From positions 16,993 through 80,992 of the forward strand of contig JBGPHT010000015.1 in the NCBI GenBank assembly GCA_041484525.1: 64,000 bases of DNA, written 5' to 3'. A program made the translations under genes and the position numbers. Under the pieces are notes generated by a model. The model made no database searches and had not been told where the DNA came from. It saw only the letters and a program-made list of their open reading frames with translations. Below, piece by piece: positions 1-7,998 of this stretch; position 1 is the first letter of the stretch; the number at the start of each line of letters is the position of its first letter. This DNA comes from JBGPHT01 sp041484525 (GTDB lineage Bacteria > Acidobacteriota > Terriglobia > Bryobacterales > Bryobacteraceae).

Positions 1-1005
1 ACGTTGGAGGTGATGGCGCAACCGTGGATTGCGGGGCGCCAGCAGGCCATCACGTTCTGGCGTCTGCTGCGCCGCTATCGTCCGCGCATCGTGCATCTGC
101 ACTTCACCGGATTCGTGAACCCGTATTATTGGATGGCGCGGCTCAACGGCGTCCAGAGCATTTTTTTCACCGACCACAGCTCGCGGCCGGAAGGGCATGT
201 TCCCAGGCGCGCGCCGCTGTGGAAACGCTGCGCGGTGCGGATTATCAACGCGCCGCTCGATCGCGTGTTTTCCATCAGTAACTTCAGTTACAGGAGCATT
301 GTTACTCTGGATATCTTCCCCAAAGAGCGCTTTCAGATAATGTACAACGGCACTCCTTTGATATCCCGGCCGATTCCCGGCGAAGAAGAGCAACGGCAAT
401 TCCGGCTGCAATACGGGATTCCCGAAGGCCGCTCGATCGTCATGCAGGTGAGCTGGGTGATCCCGGAAAAGGGTGTGCAGGATCTGGTGGAAGCGGCGCG
501 CCTGGTGCTCGCCGAGCGCCCCGGCACGCACTTCGTGGTCGCCGGTGACGGCGCGTTCCGCGAGCAGTACACGAAATGGGTAGCGGAATTGGGGATCGGC
601 GGCCATTTCACGTTCACCGGTACGATTGCGGGCGCGGGCGCGCTCGCTCCCGCGTATGCCTCGGCCGCCGTCGTGTGCCAGCTTTCGCGTTGGCAGGAGG
701 GCTTCGGCGTAACCATCATCGAGGCTATGAGCTGCGGCAGACCGATCGTGGCCACGCGCATGGGCGGCATCCCGGAAGTCGTGGCGGAAAACGAAACCGG
801 CTTTCTGGTGCCGCCGGCCTCACCGGCCATCGTGGCTGCGAAGTTGCTCGAACTGCTCAACGACCCAGCGCTTGCCGAAAAGCTGGGCCAAGCCGGCCGC
901 CGGCGCGTCGAGGAGAAGTTCAGCCTGACCCTCAACGTCGCAGAGTGCCTCGACGCTTACGGCATCGCTCAGAGCGTGAAGCCGGACTTGCGCGCGTCGT
1001 TGTAG
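1..1005 (+). CDS. Glycosyltransferase family 4 (GT1/GT4 type), 5' end outside window
   Basis: Retaining glycosyltransferase that likely adds a sugar from a nucleotide donor to a polysaccharide intermediate at the cytoplasmic face of the membrane. The reading frame is open from base 1, and the first possible start (TTG at 4) would give a protein lacking most of the N-terminal acceptor domain, so the gene begins upstream. Seen in sequence: a donor-domain phosphate loop region (VSWVIPEKG, about residue 148 of the visible part) and the GT4 signature EGFGVTIIEAMSCG with the downstream GGIPEVV. The stop overlaps the 3' end of the convergent transaldolase gene by 37 bp. Acceptor and sugar cannot be told from sequence. 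Confidence 0.88.
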   Translation, partial: TLEVMAQPWIAGRQQAITFWRLLRRYRPRIVHLHFTGFVNPYYWMARLNGVQSIFFTDHSSRPEGHVPRRAPLWKRCAVRIINAPLDRVFSISNFSYRSIVTLDIFPKERFQIMYNGTPLISRPIPGEEEQRQFRLQYGIPEGRSIVMQVSWVIPEKGVQDLVEAARLVLAERPGTHFVVAGDGAFREQYTKWVAELGIGGHFTFTGTIAGAGALAPAYASAAVVCQLSRWQEGFGVTIIEAMSCGRPIVATRMGGIPEVVAENETGFLVPPASPAIVAAKLLELLNDPALAEKLGQAGRRRVEEKFSLTLNVAECLDAYGIAQSVKPDLRASL

Positions 1006-1694
1006 AACATCTTCACGGTGTCCAGAGAATACTCCGCCAGGTCCTTGCCGACCAGGTCGAGCTTCTTCAGTACGTCCGGCGTCACCGTGATGATGTGGCA
1101 GCCGATATCGTCCGCCTGAATGACGTTCAACAACTCGCGCGGACTCGCCCAGATGAGCTCGAGACCGGGATAGCTTTCAACCATCTCGACGGCCGCCATC
1201 ATGAGCGGCAGCGGATCGCGGCCGGTATCCGCGATGCGGCCGGCGAACACTGAGACATAGGCCGGCGCGCCGCCGCCGAGCGCCCGCACCACGTCCCGCA
1301 CCTGCGCCAACGTCAGGATCGCGGTGACATTCAGCTTCACGCCCGCATGCGACAGCCGGCAGATCAGGTCGAGCGCCGGCTCCCGCCTGGTGTTGGTAAC
1401 GGGTATTTTTACATACACGTTTTCCCCCCAGGATTTGATGATGTGGGCCTGCCGCTCCATTTCGTCGAACTCGTCGGCGAATACCTCGAAGGAAATCGAC
1501 CGGTCGCTGATGCAGCCGAGAATGTCGCGCGCGAAAGATTCGTAATCGCGGATTCCCGCTTTGTTCATCAGCGTTGGATTGGTTGTAAAACCCTTGATCC
1601 AAGGCTTGCTGTACAGTTCCAGCATGGCCGCCTTATCGGCGCCGTCGGCAAAGATCTTGACTGCGAGATCATCCACAGAGCGGTAGCTTTTCAT
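969..1694 (-). CDS. Transaldolase family protein (TalC/fructose-6-phosphate aldolase-like)
   Basis: A 241-residue TIM-barrel aldolase of the transaldolase family. Visible motifs are FADGAD near the N-terminus, GFTTNPTLM (35-43), and YVKIPVTN, whose Lys96 matches the Schiff-base lysine of the family. It is the last gene of the minus-strand heptose operon, 24 bp after hddA. Transaldolases interconvert fructose-6-phosphate/erythrose-4-phosphate and sedoheptulose-7-phosphate; sedoheptulose-7-phosphate is the substrate of GmhA encoded three genes upstream, so a precursor-supply role is an attractive inference. The short length fits the TalC/FSA subgroup, so it could instead be an aldolase with different donors. 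Family assignment is firm; substrate is not. Confidence 0.85.
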   Translation of the reverse strand: MKSYRSVDDLAVKIFADGADKAAMLELYSKPWIKGFTTNPTLMNKAGIRDYESFARDILGCISDRSISFEVFADEFDEMERQAHIIKSWGENVYVKIPVTNTRREPALDLICRLSHAGVKLNVTAILTLAQVRDVVRALGGGAPAYVSVFAGRIADTGRDPLPLMMAAVEMVESYPGLELIWASPRELLNVIQADDIGCHIITVTPDVLKKLDLVGKDLAEYSLDTVKMFYNDARKSGFTL

Positions 1695-1718
1695 GCGAGT
1701 GATGTCCCCCGATGGGCT

Positions 1719-2756
1719 CTATGCCCTACGTAAATGATAGGGCAAAAGCGGAACCGTTTGCCTGTGGCCGGCCTGATTTTGCGAAAGAACGGCCGTCCCC
1801 TGAAAGTCGAAGTGCCACCGGACCTCGCGCAGACAGGCCTCGCAGATTACCCGGTGCCGGCGCGTTTTGTCTTCCGTGTAAAACATCAGGAAACCGCCGC
1901 CGCCGGCGCCGATCAGCTTGCCGCCGAGGGCGCCGTTCCGGCGCGCCGTTGCGTATATATCGTCGATGCGCGAATTGCTCATTCCCTGCGAGCGGTTTTT
2001 CTTGTGCTCCCAGTGCACGTGCATCAGCTCCGCGAAGCCCCGCAGGTCGCCGCTCTCGAACGCGGCCTTGCTCTCGCGCCCGATCTGTTTCACGAAGTGC
2101 AGGTTGTCGATCATGCTTGGGTCCTTATCGCGGCTGCGCGAATCCTGGTCCTTCAGTATCCCGGAAGCGGAGCGCGTAAAGCCGGTAAAGAACAGGATCA
2201 GGTTGTCTTCCAGATTGTGCAGCGTCTCGCCGCTCAACCGCAGCGGCTGCACATCCACCGTGCCATCGGGGTGGAACTCGAAAGCCGTGATGCCGCCGAA
2301 CGCCGCGATGTATTGGTCCTGCTTGCCGATCGGCTCATGCAGGATATCGATCTCGATGTGGCAGGCCTGCTCCGCCAGCTCACGCTGCGAAATGTGCCGG
2401 TTCTCGTGCATGTGCAGCGCGCGCAGCAGCGCAGTGGTGAAGCTGCCCGAAGAACCGAGCCCGGTGCCTGACGGAATGTCGGCGAGGCTGGTGATTTCGA
2501 TGTGCGGCCGCTCGGGCGCCAGCAGCTTCAACGCGGCGTGGAAGATGGGGTGCTGGATCTCCTCCGGCTTGTGCACCAGCTCCTGTTTCGAATACTTGAG
2601 GATGATCTCTTCCTGGAAAGCTTCGTGCAGCGTGATGTAGACGTACTTATTGATGGCCGCCGAAATGACGAAGCCGCCGTGCTCGCGGTAGTAGGACGGC
2701 AGATCGGTGCCGCCGCCGCCGAGCGAGATGCGTAACGGACTGCGCGTGATGATCAT
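1719..2756 (-). CDS. hddA: D-glycero-alpha-D-manno-heptose 7-phosphate kinase (GHMP family)
   Basis: GHMP-superfamily kinase of 345 residues. In the GDP-heptose pathway HddA phosphorylates D-glycero-D-manno-heptose 7-phosphate at C1. Seen: an N-terminal RSPLRISLGGGGTDLP motif, the ATP-binding PSGTGLGSSGSF glycine-serine loop (about residues 95-106), and the C-terminal GGKLIGAGGGGF motif. The start ATG overlaps the stop of gmhB by 4 bp (ATGA, 2753-2756), indicating translational coupling. Neighbours gmhB, gmhA and hddC provide the other steps of the same pathway, which strongly supports this assignment over fucokinase-like or galactokinase-like GHMP kinases. Confidence 0.92.
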   Translation of the reverse strand: MIITRSPLRISLGGGGTDLPSYYREHGGFVISAAINKYVYITLHEAFQEEIILKYSKQELVHKPEEIQHPIFHAALKLLAPERPHIEITSLADIPSGTGLGSSGSFTTALLRALHMHENRHISQRELAEQACHIEIDILHEPIGKQDQYIAAFGGITAFEFHPDGTVDVQPLRLSGETLHNLEDNLILFFTGFTRSASGILKDQDSRSRDKDPSMIDNLHFVKQIGRESKAAFESGDLRGFAELMHVHWEHKKNRSQGMSNSRIDDIYATARRNGALGGKLIGAGGGGFLMFYTEDKTRRHRVICEACLREVRWHFDFQGTAVLSQNQAGHRQTVPLLPYHLRRA

Positions 2757-3304
2757 AATGAGGCAGCAAGAATCCAGGCCGCGGCAGCCGCCAGCGTCGA
2801 GGCGCGGAAGTCGGGCTGGTTGTCCGGCCCGCGCTCGCGATATTGGCGGTCAATCAGAATGGTGCGGCATCCCGCCGAGGCGCCGGCATCGACATCGCGC
2901 CAGCGGTCGCCCACCATAAAACTGCGGCTCAGATCGATTCCGTAATCGGATGCCGCCTCGATCAGCATGCCGGGCTTCGGCTTACGGCAGCCGCAGGCAT
3001 CGCCGTCGTTATGGCAGCAGACGCGCACATCGTCGACTGGCAACTCGGCGCGAACGTTCCGGTGGATGGCGTCCAGGTCCTCGCGCGCCAGCGTGCCGCG
3101 TCCTACGTCCGGTTGATTGGTCACCACGATCAGGAGGAACCCCGCCGCCTTCAATCGATCGAGCGCCTCGCGGGCTCCACCTGAGACGCGGAAATCCGCG
3201 GCTGGCGGCGGATAGGGCTTGCCATCCCGCACCACCGGCTCGTTGAGCACGCCATCGCGATCCAGGAATACGGCGCGGGCGCCCGTCACCGCACCGATTC
3301 CCAT
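2753..3304 (-). CDS. gmhB: D-glycero-manno-heptose 1,7-bisphosphate 7-phosphatase (HAD-IIIA)
   Basis: HAD-superfamily phosphatase of 183 residues that removes the 7-phosphate of heptose 1,7-bisphosphate. Seen: the nucleophile motif FLDRDGVLNE, motif II VVTNQPDVGRG, a zinc-binding CCHNDGDACGCRKPKP loop typical of GmhB, and motif IV MVGDRWRDVDAG. A longer open frame runs up to 3607, but its first ~100 residues are antisense to gmhA. The ATG at 3304 directly before GAVTGARAVFLDRDG is the sensible start and overlaps the gmhA stop by about 19 bp. It sits between gmhA and hddA in the coupled operon. Confidence 0.92.
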   Translation of the reverse strand: MGIGAVTGARAVFLDRDGVLNEPVVRDGKPYPPPAADFRVSGGAREALDRLKAAGFLLIVVTNQPDVGRGTLAREDLDAIHRNVRAELPVDDVRVCCHNDGDACGCRKPKPGMLIEAASDYGIDLSRSFMVGDRWRDVDAGASAGCRTILIDRQYRERGPDNQPDFRASTLAAAAAWILAASL

Positions 3305-3882
3305 TTCGTTTCCGCGATCTTGAGCGCCGGATGCGTCACCAAAAGGTGCCAGATCACGGCCTGAAACGCCTCCGCGTGCGGGGTCACGTGTTGCGGATTG
3401 ACAGTGGGCACCACCACACAGGCGTCCGCCGCCTGCTTCGTATAACCGCCGTCGCGGCCTACGATCCCTGCCACCTTGGCGCCCGCCGCCTTGGCCGTTT
3501 TGATGGCGGCCACCAGGTTCGGGCTGACGCCCTTTTCGAGGTTGCCGCCTCCCACCGAGAAGACGAGCACCGCATCCGACGGGCGAATCCGGCTGCCGCG
3601 CAGCCACGTTTCGAACACCGTCGCCCAGCCCTCATCATTGGTTCGCGCCGTCAGCTCCGAGACGTTGTCAGTGGGAGCATACGCTTCCATCCCGCAGATT
3701 TTGCGGAAGTCGTTCACGGCGTGCGAGGCGTTGGCAGCGCTGCCTCCGACACCCAGAATGAAGAGACGGCCGCCCTGCGCGCGGCAGTCCGCCAGCAGCG
3801 AAGCCACCGCTTCCACGGACGCGATATCGATGCGCTTCAGAATCTCGCCGGCTTCCGCCAGGAATTCTTCGCTGAATGTCAT
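3286..3882 (-). CDS. gmhA: Sedoheptulose-7-phosphate isomerase (SIS domain)
   Basis: Single SIS-domain sugar isomerase (198 residues) converting sedoheptulose 7-phosphate to D-glycero-D-manno-heptose 7-phosphate, the first committed step of nucleotide-heptose synthesis. Seen: the phosphate-binding loop GVGGSAANASHAVNDF, a second serine/glycine segment (FSVGGGNLEKGVSPN), and a C-terminal histidine-containing helix (AFQAVIWHLLVTH). The start at 3882 is chosen because ATG there forms a 4-bp ATGA overlap with the stop of hddC (3879-3882); the upstream extension to 3957 is antisense to nothing useful and lacks family similarity. Context with hddC, gmhB and hddA makes the heptose role very likely. 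Confidence 0.92.
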   Translation of the reverse strand: MTFSEEFLAEAGEILKRIDIASVEAVASLLADCRAQGGRLFILGVGGSAANASHAVNDFRKICGMEAYAPTDNVSELTARTNDEGWATVFETWLRGSRIRPSDAVLVFSVGGGNLEKGVSPNLVAAIKTAKAAGAKVAGIVGRDGGYTKQAADACVVVPTVNPQHVTPHAEAFQAVIWHLLVTHPALKIAETKWESVR

Positions 3883-4571
3883 CGGCTGAGAAAATCCCCC
3901 AATTCCCGAATCCCTTCGTGGGAACCGATTTCGTAAAACCGCTGGTTGGCTTCCCACGCCGCCAGTTCGCCGCGCTGCAACAAATCCTGATAGAGGACGG
4001 CCAGATCCAACGGGCGGTCTTCCGGAACGGCATCGAACGCGGCCCGCCGAAAAGCGCCTAACCCGTAGTCAATGTGGCACATCCGGGGCGTCCGATCCAC
4101 CTTATTGTACGCCAGTATCCGGCCCGCGGAATACTCTACATTGCTGGTATCCCACTGGCCATCATTGCGAAACACGCTCATGAATCCTAGCTTTTCCGAA
4201 TTCAGAAAGGCGTGCTCCGCCGCCGGATAATCGCACGGCAAATAGGCATCGCCATAGACAACTAGGAAGGCCTCTCCGAGCAGCGGCAGGGCGCGGCGGA
4301 GGGCGCCACCGGTGCCGAGCGGTTCCGCGCCGTCGAAGGAATAATCGAGATCGAGACCGAAGGCGCTGCCGTCGCCCGCATACGCGCGGATCTGCTCGCC
4401 CAGGAAGCCGGCGCAGAGCACCACGCGCTCGATGCCGTTGGCGCGCAGCAGCCGGAGTTGATGCGCCAAGAAAGGCTCGCCATTGATTTCGATTAGCGAC
4501 TTGGGGATGGTTTCGGTCAAGGGTCGCAGGCGCTTTGCCAGCCCGCCGGCCAGAATCGCGATGGGTAGCAT
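3879..4571 (-). CDS. hddC: D-glycero-alpha-D-manno-heptose 1-phosphate guanylyltransferase-like nucleotidyltransferase
   Basis: Sugar-phosphate nucleotidyltransferase of 230 residues and first gene of the heptose operon. Seen: the nucleotide-binding AILAGGLAKRLRPLTETIPKSLIEI signature at the extreme N-terminus (PKSL lysine included) and a metal-binding VVYGDAYL segment. In characterised GDP-heptose clusters HddC makes GDP-D-glycero-D-manno-heptose from heptose 1-phosphate; the neighbouring GHMP kinase (rather than a PfkB kinase) supports GDP rather than ADP activation. The stop overlaps gmhA by 4 bp. Nucleotide specificity cannot be proven by eye, so GMP versus other NMP transfer remains inferred. 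Confidence 0.88.
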   Translation of the reverse strand: MLPIAILAGGLAKRLRPLTETIPKSLIEINGEPFLAHQLRLLRANGIERVVLCAGFLGEQIRAYAGDGSAFGLDLDYSFDGAEPLGTGGALRRALPLLGEAFLVVYGDAYLPCDYPAAEHAFLNSEKLGFMSVFRNDGQWDTSNVEYSAGRILAYNKVDRTPRMCHIDYGLGAFRRAAFDAVPEDRPLDLAVLYQDLLQRGELAAWEANQRFYEIGSHEGIRELGDFLSR

Positions 4572-4776
4572 GGGTTAGACGAGTATCAGGAGGCCGGATC
4601 GAGCAGCTTGCGCGTATGGGAGCTGCAACAAATCGCCAGTATACCGCAGCACCATTGGCAGACAGCGACCGCGCGCACGAGGCAAGCTTCGAGCAGAGGA
4701 ATTGTTATATTGTTATGGTTCAGGTGGCGTCTCGCGACTGGTAGCCACCTGGTTGCATCCTGATAGGACTTCTTTA
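4572..4776. other. Divergent intergenic region between hddC and methyltransferase gene
   Basis: About 205 bp separating the divergent heptose operon and the methyltransferase gene. It should hold both promoters. An AT-rich patch around 4701-4718 is visible, but I cannot identify a convincing paired -35/-10 for either direction. No RNA gene recognised. The AGGA at 4765-4768 is the likely ribosome-binding site for the TTG start at 4777. Confidence 0.4.
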
Positions 4777-5955
4777 TTGCGACACCGCTTACTGGATTTG
4801 CTCGCCTGCCCGAAATGCGGCGGCTTCCCTCTGGAACTTACGGTATTGGAAACCGAATCGGACGCTCCGCCGCGAGTGTCGGGAGTCCGGTGCTCGTCCT
4901 GGTGCGCCTGGCAGAAGGAAGCACCGGAGGGAAAGGCGAGGCCGTGTTCGGAATGCTACGCCATCGAGATCACGGCGGCGATCCTGCATTGTAAGGGATG
5001 CGCGGCCGAGTATCCCGTAATCGACGGCGTCCCGCGGTTCATTCCTGACGTGGACCAGGATTTTCCGGAGTTCTTTCGCCGCTACGCGGATCGATTTCGC
5101 AACGCGAAGCCGGTCGACGCGCACGATTTCCGCCAACTGCACTCCGAGACCAGGCAGAGTTTCGGATTCCAGTGGCTGCGCTTCAAGGTCACCGACCACA
5201 AGGAAAACCAGGAACACTTTTTCCGGCGGCTCGACATCACTCCCGCCGGCATGAAGGGCAAGATATTCTTTGAAGCCGGCTGCGGCATGGGGCGGTACTT
5301 ACAAGTGATTGGAGACGAGCCCACGGCCGAAGCGGTGGGGCTCGATCTGAGCCTGGCGGTGAATCGAGCGCGCGCCGAGAACCGGCAGAATCCGTTTATC
5401 CACGTGATCCAGGGCAACATCATGGAGCTGCCGCTGCGTGCGCAAACGATCGACTACGTGTACAGCATCGGGGTGCTTCACCATACGCCCGACACGCGGC
5501 AGGCATTCCAGAGCATCGTGCGGCTGGTCAAGCCGGGCGGCAGCGTCAGCATCTGGGTGTACCACGTGTGGCGCCATTCGGGCGTGCACGGCCTGCAGGC
5601 GCTGCATGCTACGTTGAAGGGCCGGATCACGGACGGCGTGCGCGCGATCACGACGCGGCTGCCGTTCCGAGTCCTGAATGCTCTCTGCTACGTAGCGGTG
5701 CCGGGCGGTTGGCTGCAGCGCAAGATCACAGATTCGCCCGCGCCCATCCGCGCCCTCTTTTCGCCGCTCACGCTGCTGAATCTCTCGATGCACGACCGCT
5801 GGGAAGTGCGCGTGCTCGATACCTTCGACTGGTACTCGCCGCGCTACCAGTGGAAGCACACGGTGCCCGAGGTGGAGGGCTGGTTCCGCGACGCCGGCCT
5901 GGCCGACATCACGACCCACGGCTTCCCGGTGAGCGTAAGGGGAACGCGGCGCTAG
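4777..5955 (+). CDS. Class I SAM-dependent methyltransferase with N-terminal Trm112-like zinc ribbon
   Basis: About 392 residues. The N-terminus has a Trm112-like segment (LLDLLACPKCGG then a second cysteine pair CKGCAAEYPVIDGVPRF), followed by a Rossmann methyltransferase: FFEAGCGMGRYLQ (SAM motif I), VGLDLS, and VYSIGVLHHTPD (motif IV region). Proteins of this build in polysaccharide loci methylate glycan or lipid-linked intermediates, but the substrate is unknown here. The frame is open from TTG 4702; I prefer TTG 4777 because AGGA lies 8 nt upstream and the family similarity starts there. It converges on asnB across a large inverted repeat. Confidence 0.82.
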   Translation: MRHRLLDLLACPKCGGFPLELTVLETESDAPPRVSGVRCSSWCAWQKEAPEGKARPCSECYAIEITAAILHCKGCAAEYPVIDGVPRFIPDVDQDFPEFFRRYADRFRNAKPVDAHDFRQLHSETRQSFGFQWLRFKVTDHKENQEHFFRRLDITPAGMKGKIFFEAGCGMGRYLQVIGDEPTAEAVGLDLSLAVNRARAENRQNPFIHVIQGNIMELPLRAQTIDYVYSIGVLHHTPDTRQAFQSIVRLVKPGGSVSIWVYHVWRHSGVHGLQALHATLKGRITDGVRAITTRLPFRVLNALCYVAVPGGWLQRKITDSPAPIRALFSPLTLLNLSMHDRWEVRVLDTFDWYSPRYQWKHTVPEVEGWFRDAGLADITTHGFPVSVRGTRR

Positions 5956-5962
5956 TTAGTTA

Positions 5963-6073
5963 GAAAACATATATTCACCGCCGAGACGCCGAGACCGCGG
6001 AGAAGCAAAGTGAAGAATAAGATCTGGAGTTGCTTCTCAGCGATCTCGGCGTCTCGGCGGTGAATATGTTTTC
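5963..6073. repeat. Large inverted repeat between convergent genes, copy 1
   Basis: Left arm 5963-6008 and right arm 6030-6073 are near-perfect reverse complements (two mismatches and one 2-nt indel) around a loop of about 21 nt. The core (TTCACCGCCGAGACGCCGAGA) is the same as in the element at 15207-15309. Located exactly between two converging stops (5955 and 6082), so it could act as a bidirectional terminator; the conserved core suggests a dispersed palindromic element rather than a terminator that evolved in place. Confidence 0.9.
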
Positions 6074-6081
6074 ACGCCAGT

Positions 6082-7968
6082 TCACCCCACCGCAGCAGGC
6101 ACCCGGCTCGACTTTTCCAGGTCCTCGAACCACAGCTCCAGCATCAGGAGATCCCACAGTGGACGGCTGTTGTCGCGGCGGCCGCTTTGATGCTCGGTGA
6201 GCAGGTGGCGCACGAATTCGGGCGACACCATATCCCGGTTCAGGAATGCCTGCGAGGTCAGGTGATCCCAAAGGAACGCGCGCAGCTCGCCGCGAAACCA
6301 GGCGGCTACGGGGACGCCGAAGCCCATCTTGCCGCGGTTCAGCAGCGGCGGCGGCAGCCGGTCGCCGATCGCCTGCAACAGGATTCTTTTTCCCTTGCCG
6401 TCGCGTAGTTTCCAATGGTGCGGCCAGGACGCCACCAGCTCCGCTAACTCGTGGTCGAGCAGCGGGCAGCGCACTTCGAGCGATGCCGCCATCGACATGC
6501 GGTCCACCTTCACCAGCATGTCGCCTGTCAGGTTCGCCGTGGCTTCGAAATACATGGCCTGCGTCAGCGCTTCCGGATCGCCCGGCAGCAGGCATTCGGC
6601 AAATGCCCGCGTCAGAAAGCCGGCGTCGGCGGGCGCCATCCATTCCGGCTGCAGCAGGGCGCGCCGCAAAAAGTAGGGCCGGTAATTGAACTCGAAGTAC
6701 CGCTCAAGCGACGACGGGCGGCTGATCATCCGCATGTAGTTCTTCCCGTAGGTGCGATACGGCAGGCGCTCCGCCACCCACCCGAGCAGCCGCCGCAGCG
6801 CCTGGGGCGTGCGATCGTAACCCGCGAGACTTTGCAGCTTGACGAAGCTGTCGTACCCGGCGAACAGTTCGTCGCCGCCATCGCCGGAGAGCGCCACCTT
6901 CACGGACCGTGCCGTAAATTCCGAAACTATGTAGGTCGGGATGGCGGAGGAGTCGGCGAAGGGCTCGCCGAAATGCCGCACCAGTTTTTGCACCAGGTCG
7001 AGCGAATTCGGGCGCACGACGATCTCGTGATGGTCGGTGCCGTATTGCTTCGCCACCATCGAGGCGTAATGCAGTTCGTTGAACGCCGCCTCTTCAAAAC
7101 CGATGGAGAAAGTTTTGATCGGCTCGCGCGATTGCAGCGCCATCGATGCCACCACCGAGCTCGAATCGATGCCGCCGCTGAGGAATGCGCCCAGCGGCAC
7201 GTCTGCGATCATCCGGATGCGCACGCATTCGTCGAACTTTTCGCGCAGTTGGGCCGCCGCGTCGGCTTCGGTCAGTCGCGGATCTCCACCCGCGCCCGGC
7301 TCGGGCAGCCGCCAGTAGCGACCTTTGCGAACCGTGCCGCCGGGTCCGTATTCCAGCCAGCCGCCGGGCTCGAGCTTGCGGATCGCGCGGAACGCGCTCA
7401 GCGGCTCGGGGATGTAGGAGAACTGGAAGTAGAGCCGGAGCGCGTCGGGATCGACCTCGAGCGGCACGCCCGCCTGCCGCAGCGCCGACAGCTCGCTCGC
7501 AAACCAGATTCCCTCGGGTAGGACGGCGTAGTACAGCGGCTTCTTCCCGAAACGGTCACGCGCCAGCAGCAGCGTCTGCCGGCTCGCGTCCCAAATCGCG
7601 AAGGCGAACATGCCCCGCAGGCGCGCGAGCCCGTCCACGCCTTCCTCTTCGTACAGATGGACCAGCGTCTCGGTGTCGCTGTTGGTTTGAAAGCGGTGGC
7701 CGCGGGAGATCAGGTCGCTGCGGAGTTTCTGATAGTCGTAAATCTCGCCATTGAATACCACCCAGACGGTGCCGTCTTCGTTCGAGATGGGTTGGTGGCC
7801 GGTACTCAGGTCGATGATGCTGAGCCGGCGCATGCCGATCGAGCAGGGGCCTTCGGTATGGTAGCCCTCATCGTCCGGTCCGCGGTGGCGGATCTGGTCG
7901 CACATGGCTTGTACGACCACTTGTTCCGCGGCGCCCTGGCGCAACACATATCCGGCTATCCCGCACAT
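6082..7968 (-). CDS. asnB: Asparagine synthase (glutamine-hydrolysing) family amidotransferase
   Basis: 628 residues with both domains of class-II glutamine amidotransferases. Cys2 after the initiator Met (MCGIAGYV) is the glutaminase nucleophile; the synthetase domain carries the PP-loop LSGGIDSSS at 263-271 and a SGDGGDELFAGY segment. The family transfers glutamine-derived ammonia to aspartate or, in polysaccharide loci, possibly to a carboxylated sugar. Downstream of and co-oriented with the radical SAM gene (30 bp gap), so probably co-transcribed. A second family member lies divergently at 9258. Housekeeping asparagine synthesis versus glycan amidation cannot be separated from sequence. 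Confidence 0.9.
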   Translation of the reverse strand: MCGIAGYVLRQGAAEQVVVQAMCDQIRHRGPDDEGYHTEGPCSIGMRRLSIIDLSTGHQPISNEDGTVWVVFNGEIYDYQKLRSDLISRGHRFQTNSDTETLVHLYEEEGVDGLARLRGMFAFAIWDASRQTLLLARDRFGKKPLYYAVLPEGIWFASELSALRQAGVPLEVDPDALRLYFQFSYIPEPLSAFRAIRKLEPGGWLEYGPGGTVRKGRYWRLPEPGAGGDPRLTEADAAAQLREKFDECVRIRMIADVPLGAFLSGGIDSSSVVASMALQSREPIKTFSIGFEEAAFNELHYASMVAKQYGTDHHEIVVRPNSLDLVQKLVRHFGEPFADSSAIPTYIVSEFTARSVKVALSGDGGDELFAGYDSFVKLQSLAGYDRTPQALRRLLGWVAERLPYRTYGKNYMRMISRPSSLERYFEFNYRPYFLRRALLQPEWMAPADAGFLTRAFAECLLPGDPEALTQAMYFEATANLTGDMLVKVDRMSMAASLEVRCPLLDHELAELVASWPHHWKLRDGKGKRILLQAIGDRLPPPLLNRGKMGFGVPVAAWFRGELRAFLWDHLTSQAFLNRDMVSPEFVRHLLTEHQSGRRDNSRPLWDLLMLELWFEDLEKSSRVPAAVG

Positions 7969-7998
7969 ACGTGGAAGGCGTGACCGCGGCGCCCGCTG

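Noticed and set aside
3305..3607. N-terminal extension of gmhB to the first ATG
   Set aside because: These ~100 residues are Gly/Arg-rich antisense to gmhA; the HAD motif begins shortly after the internal ATG at 3304.
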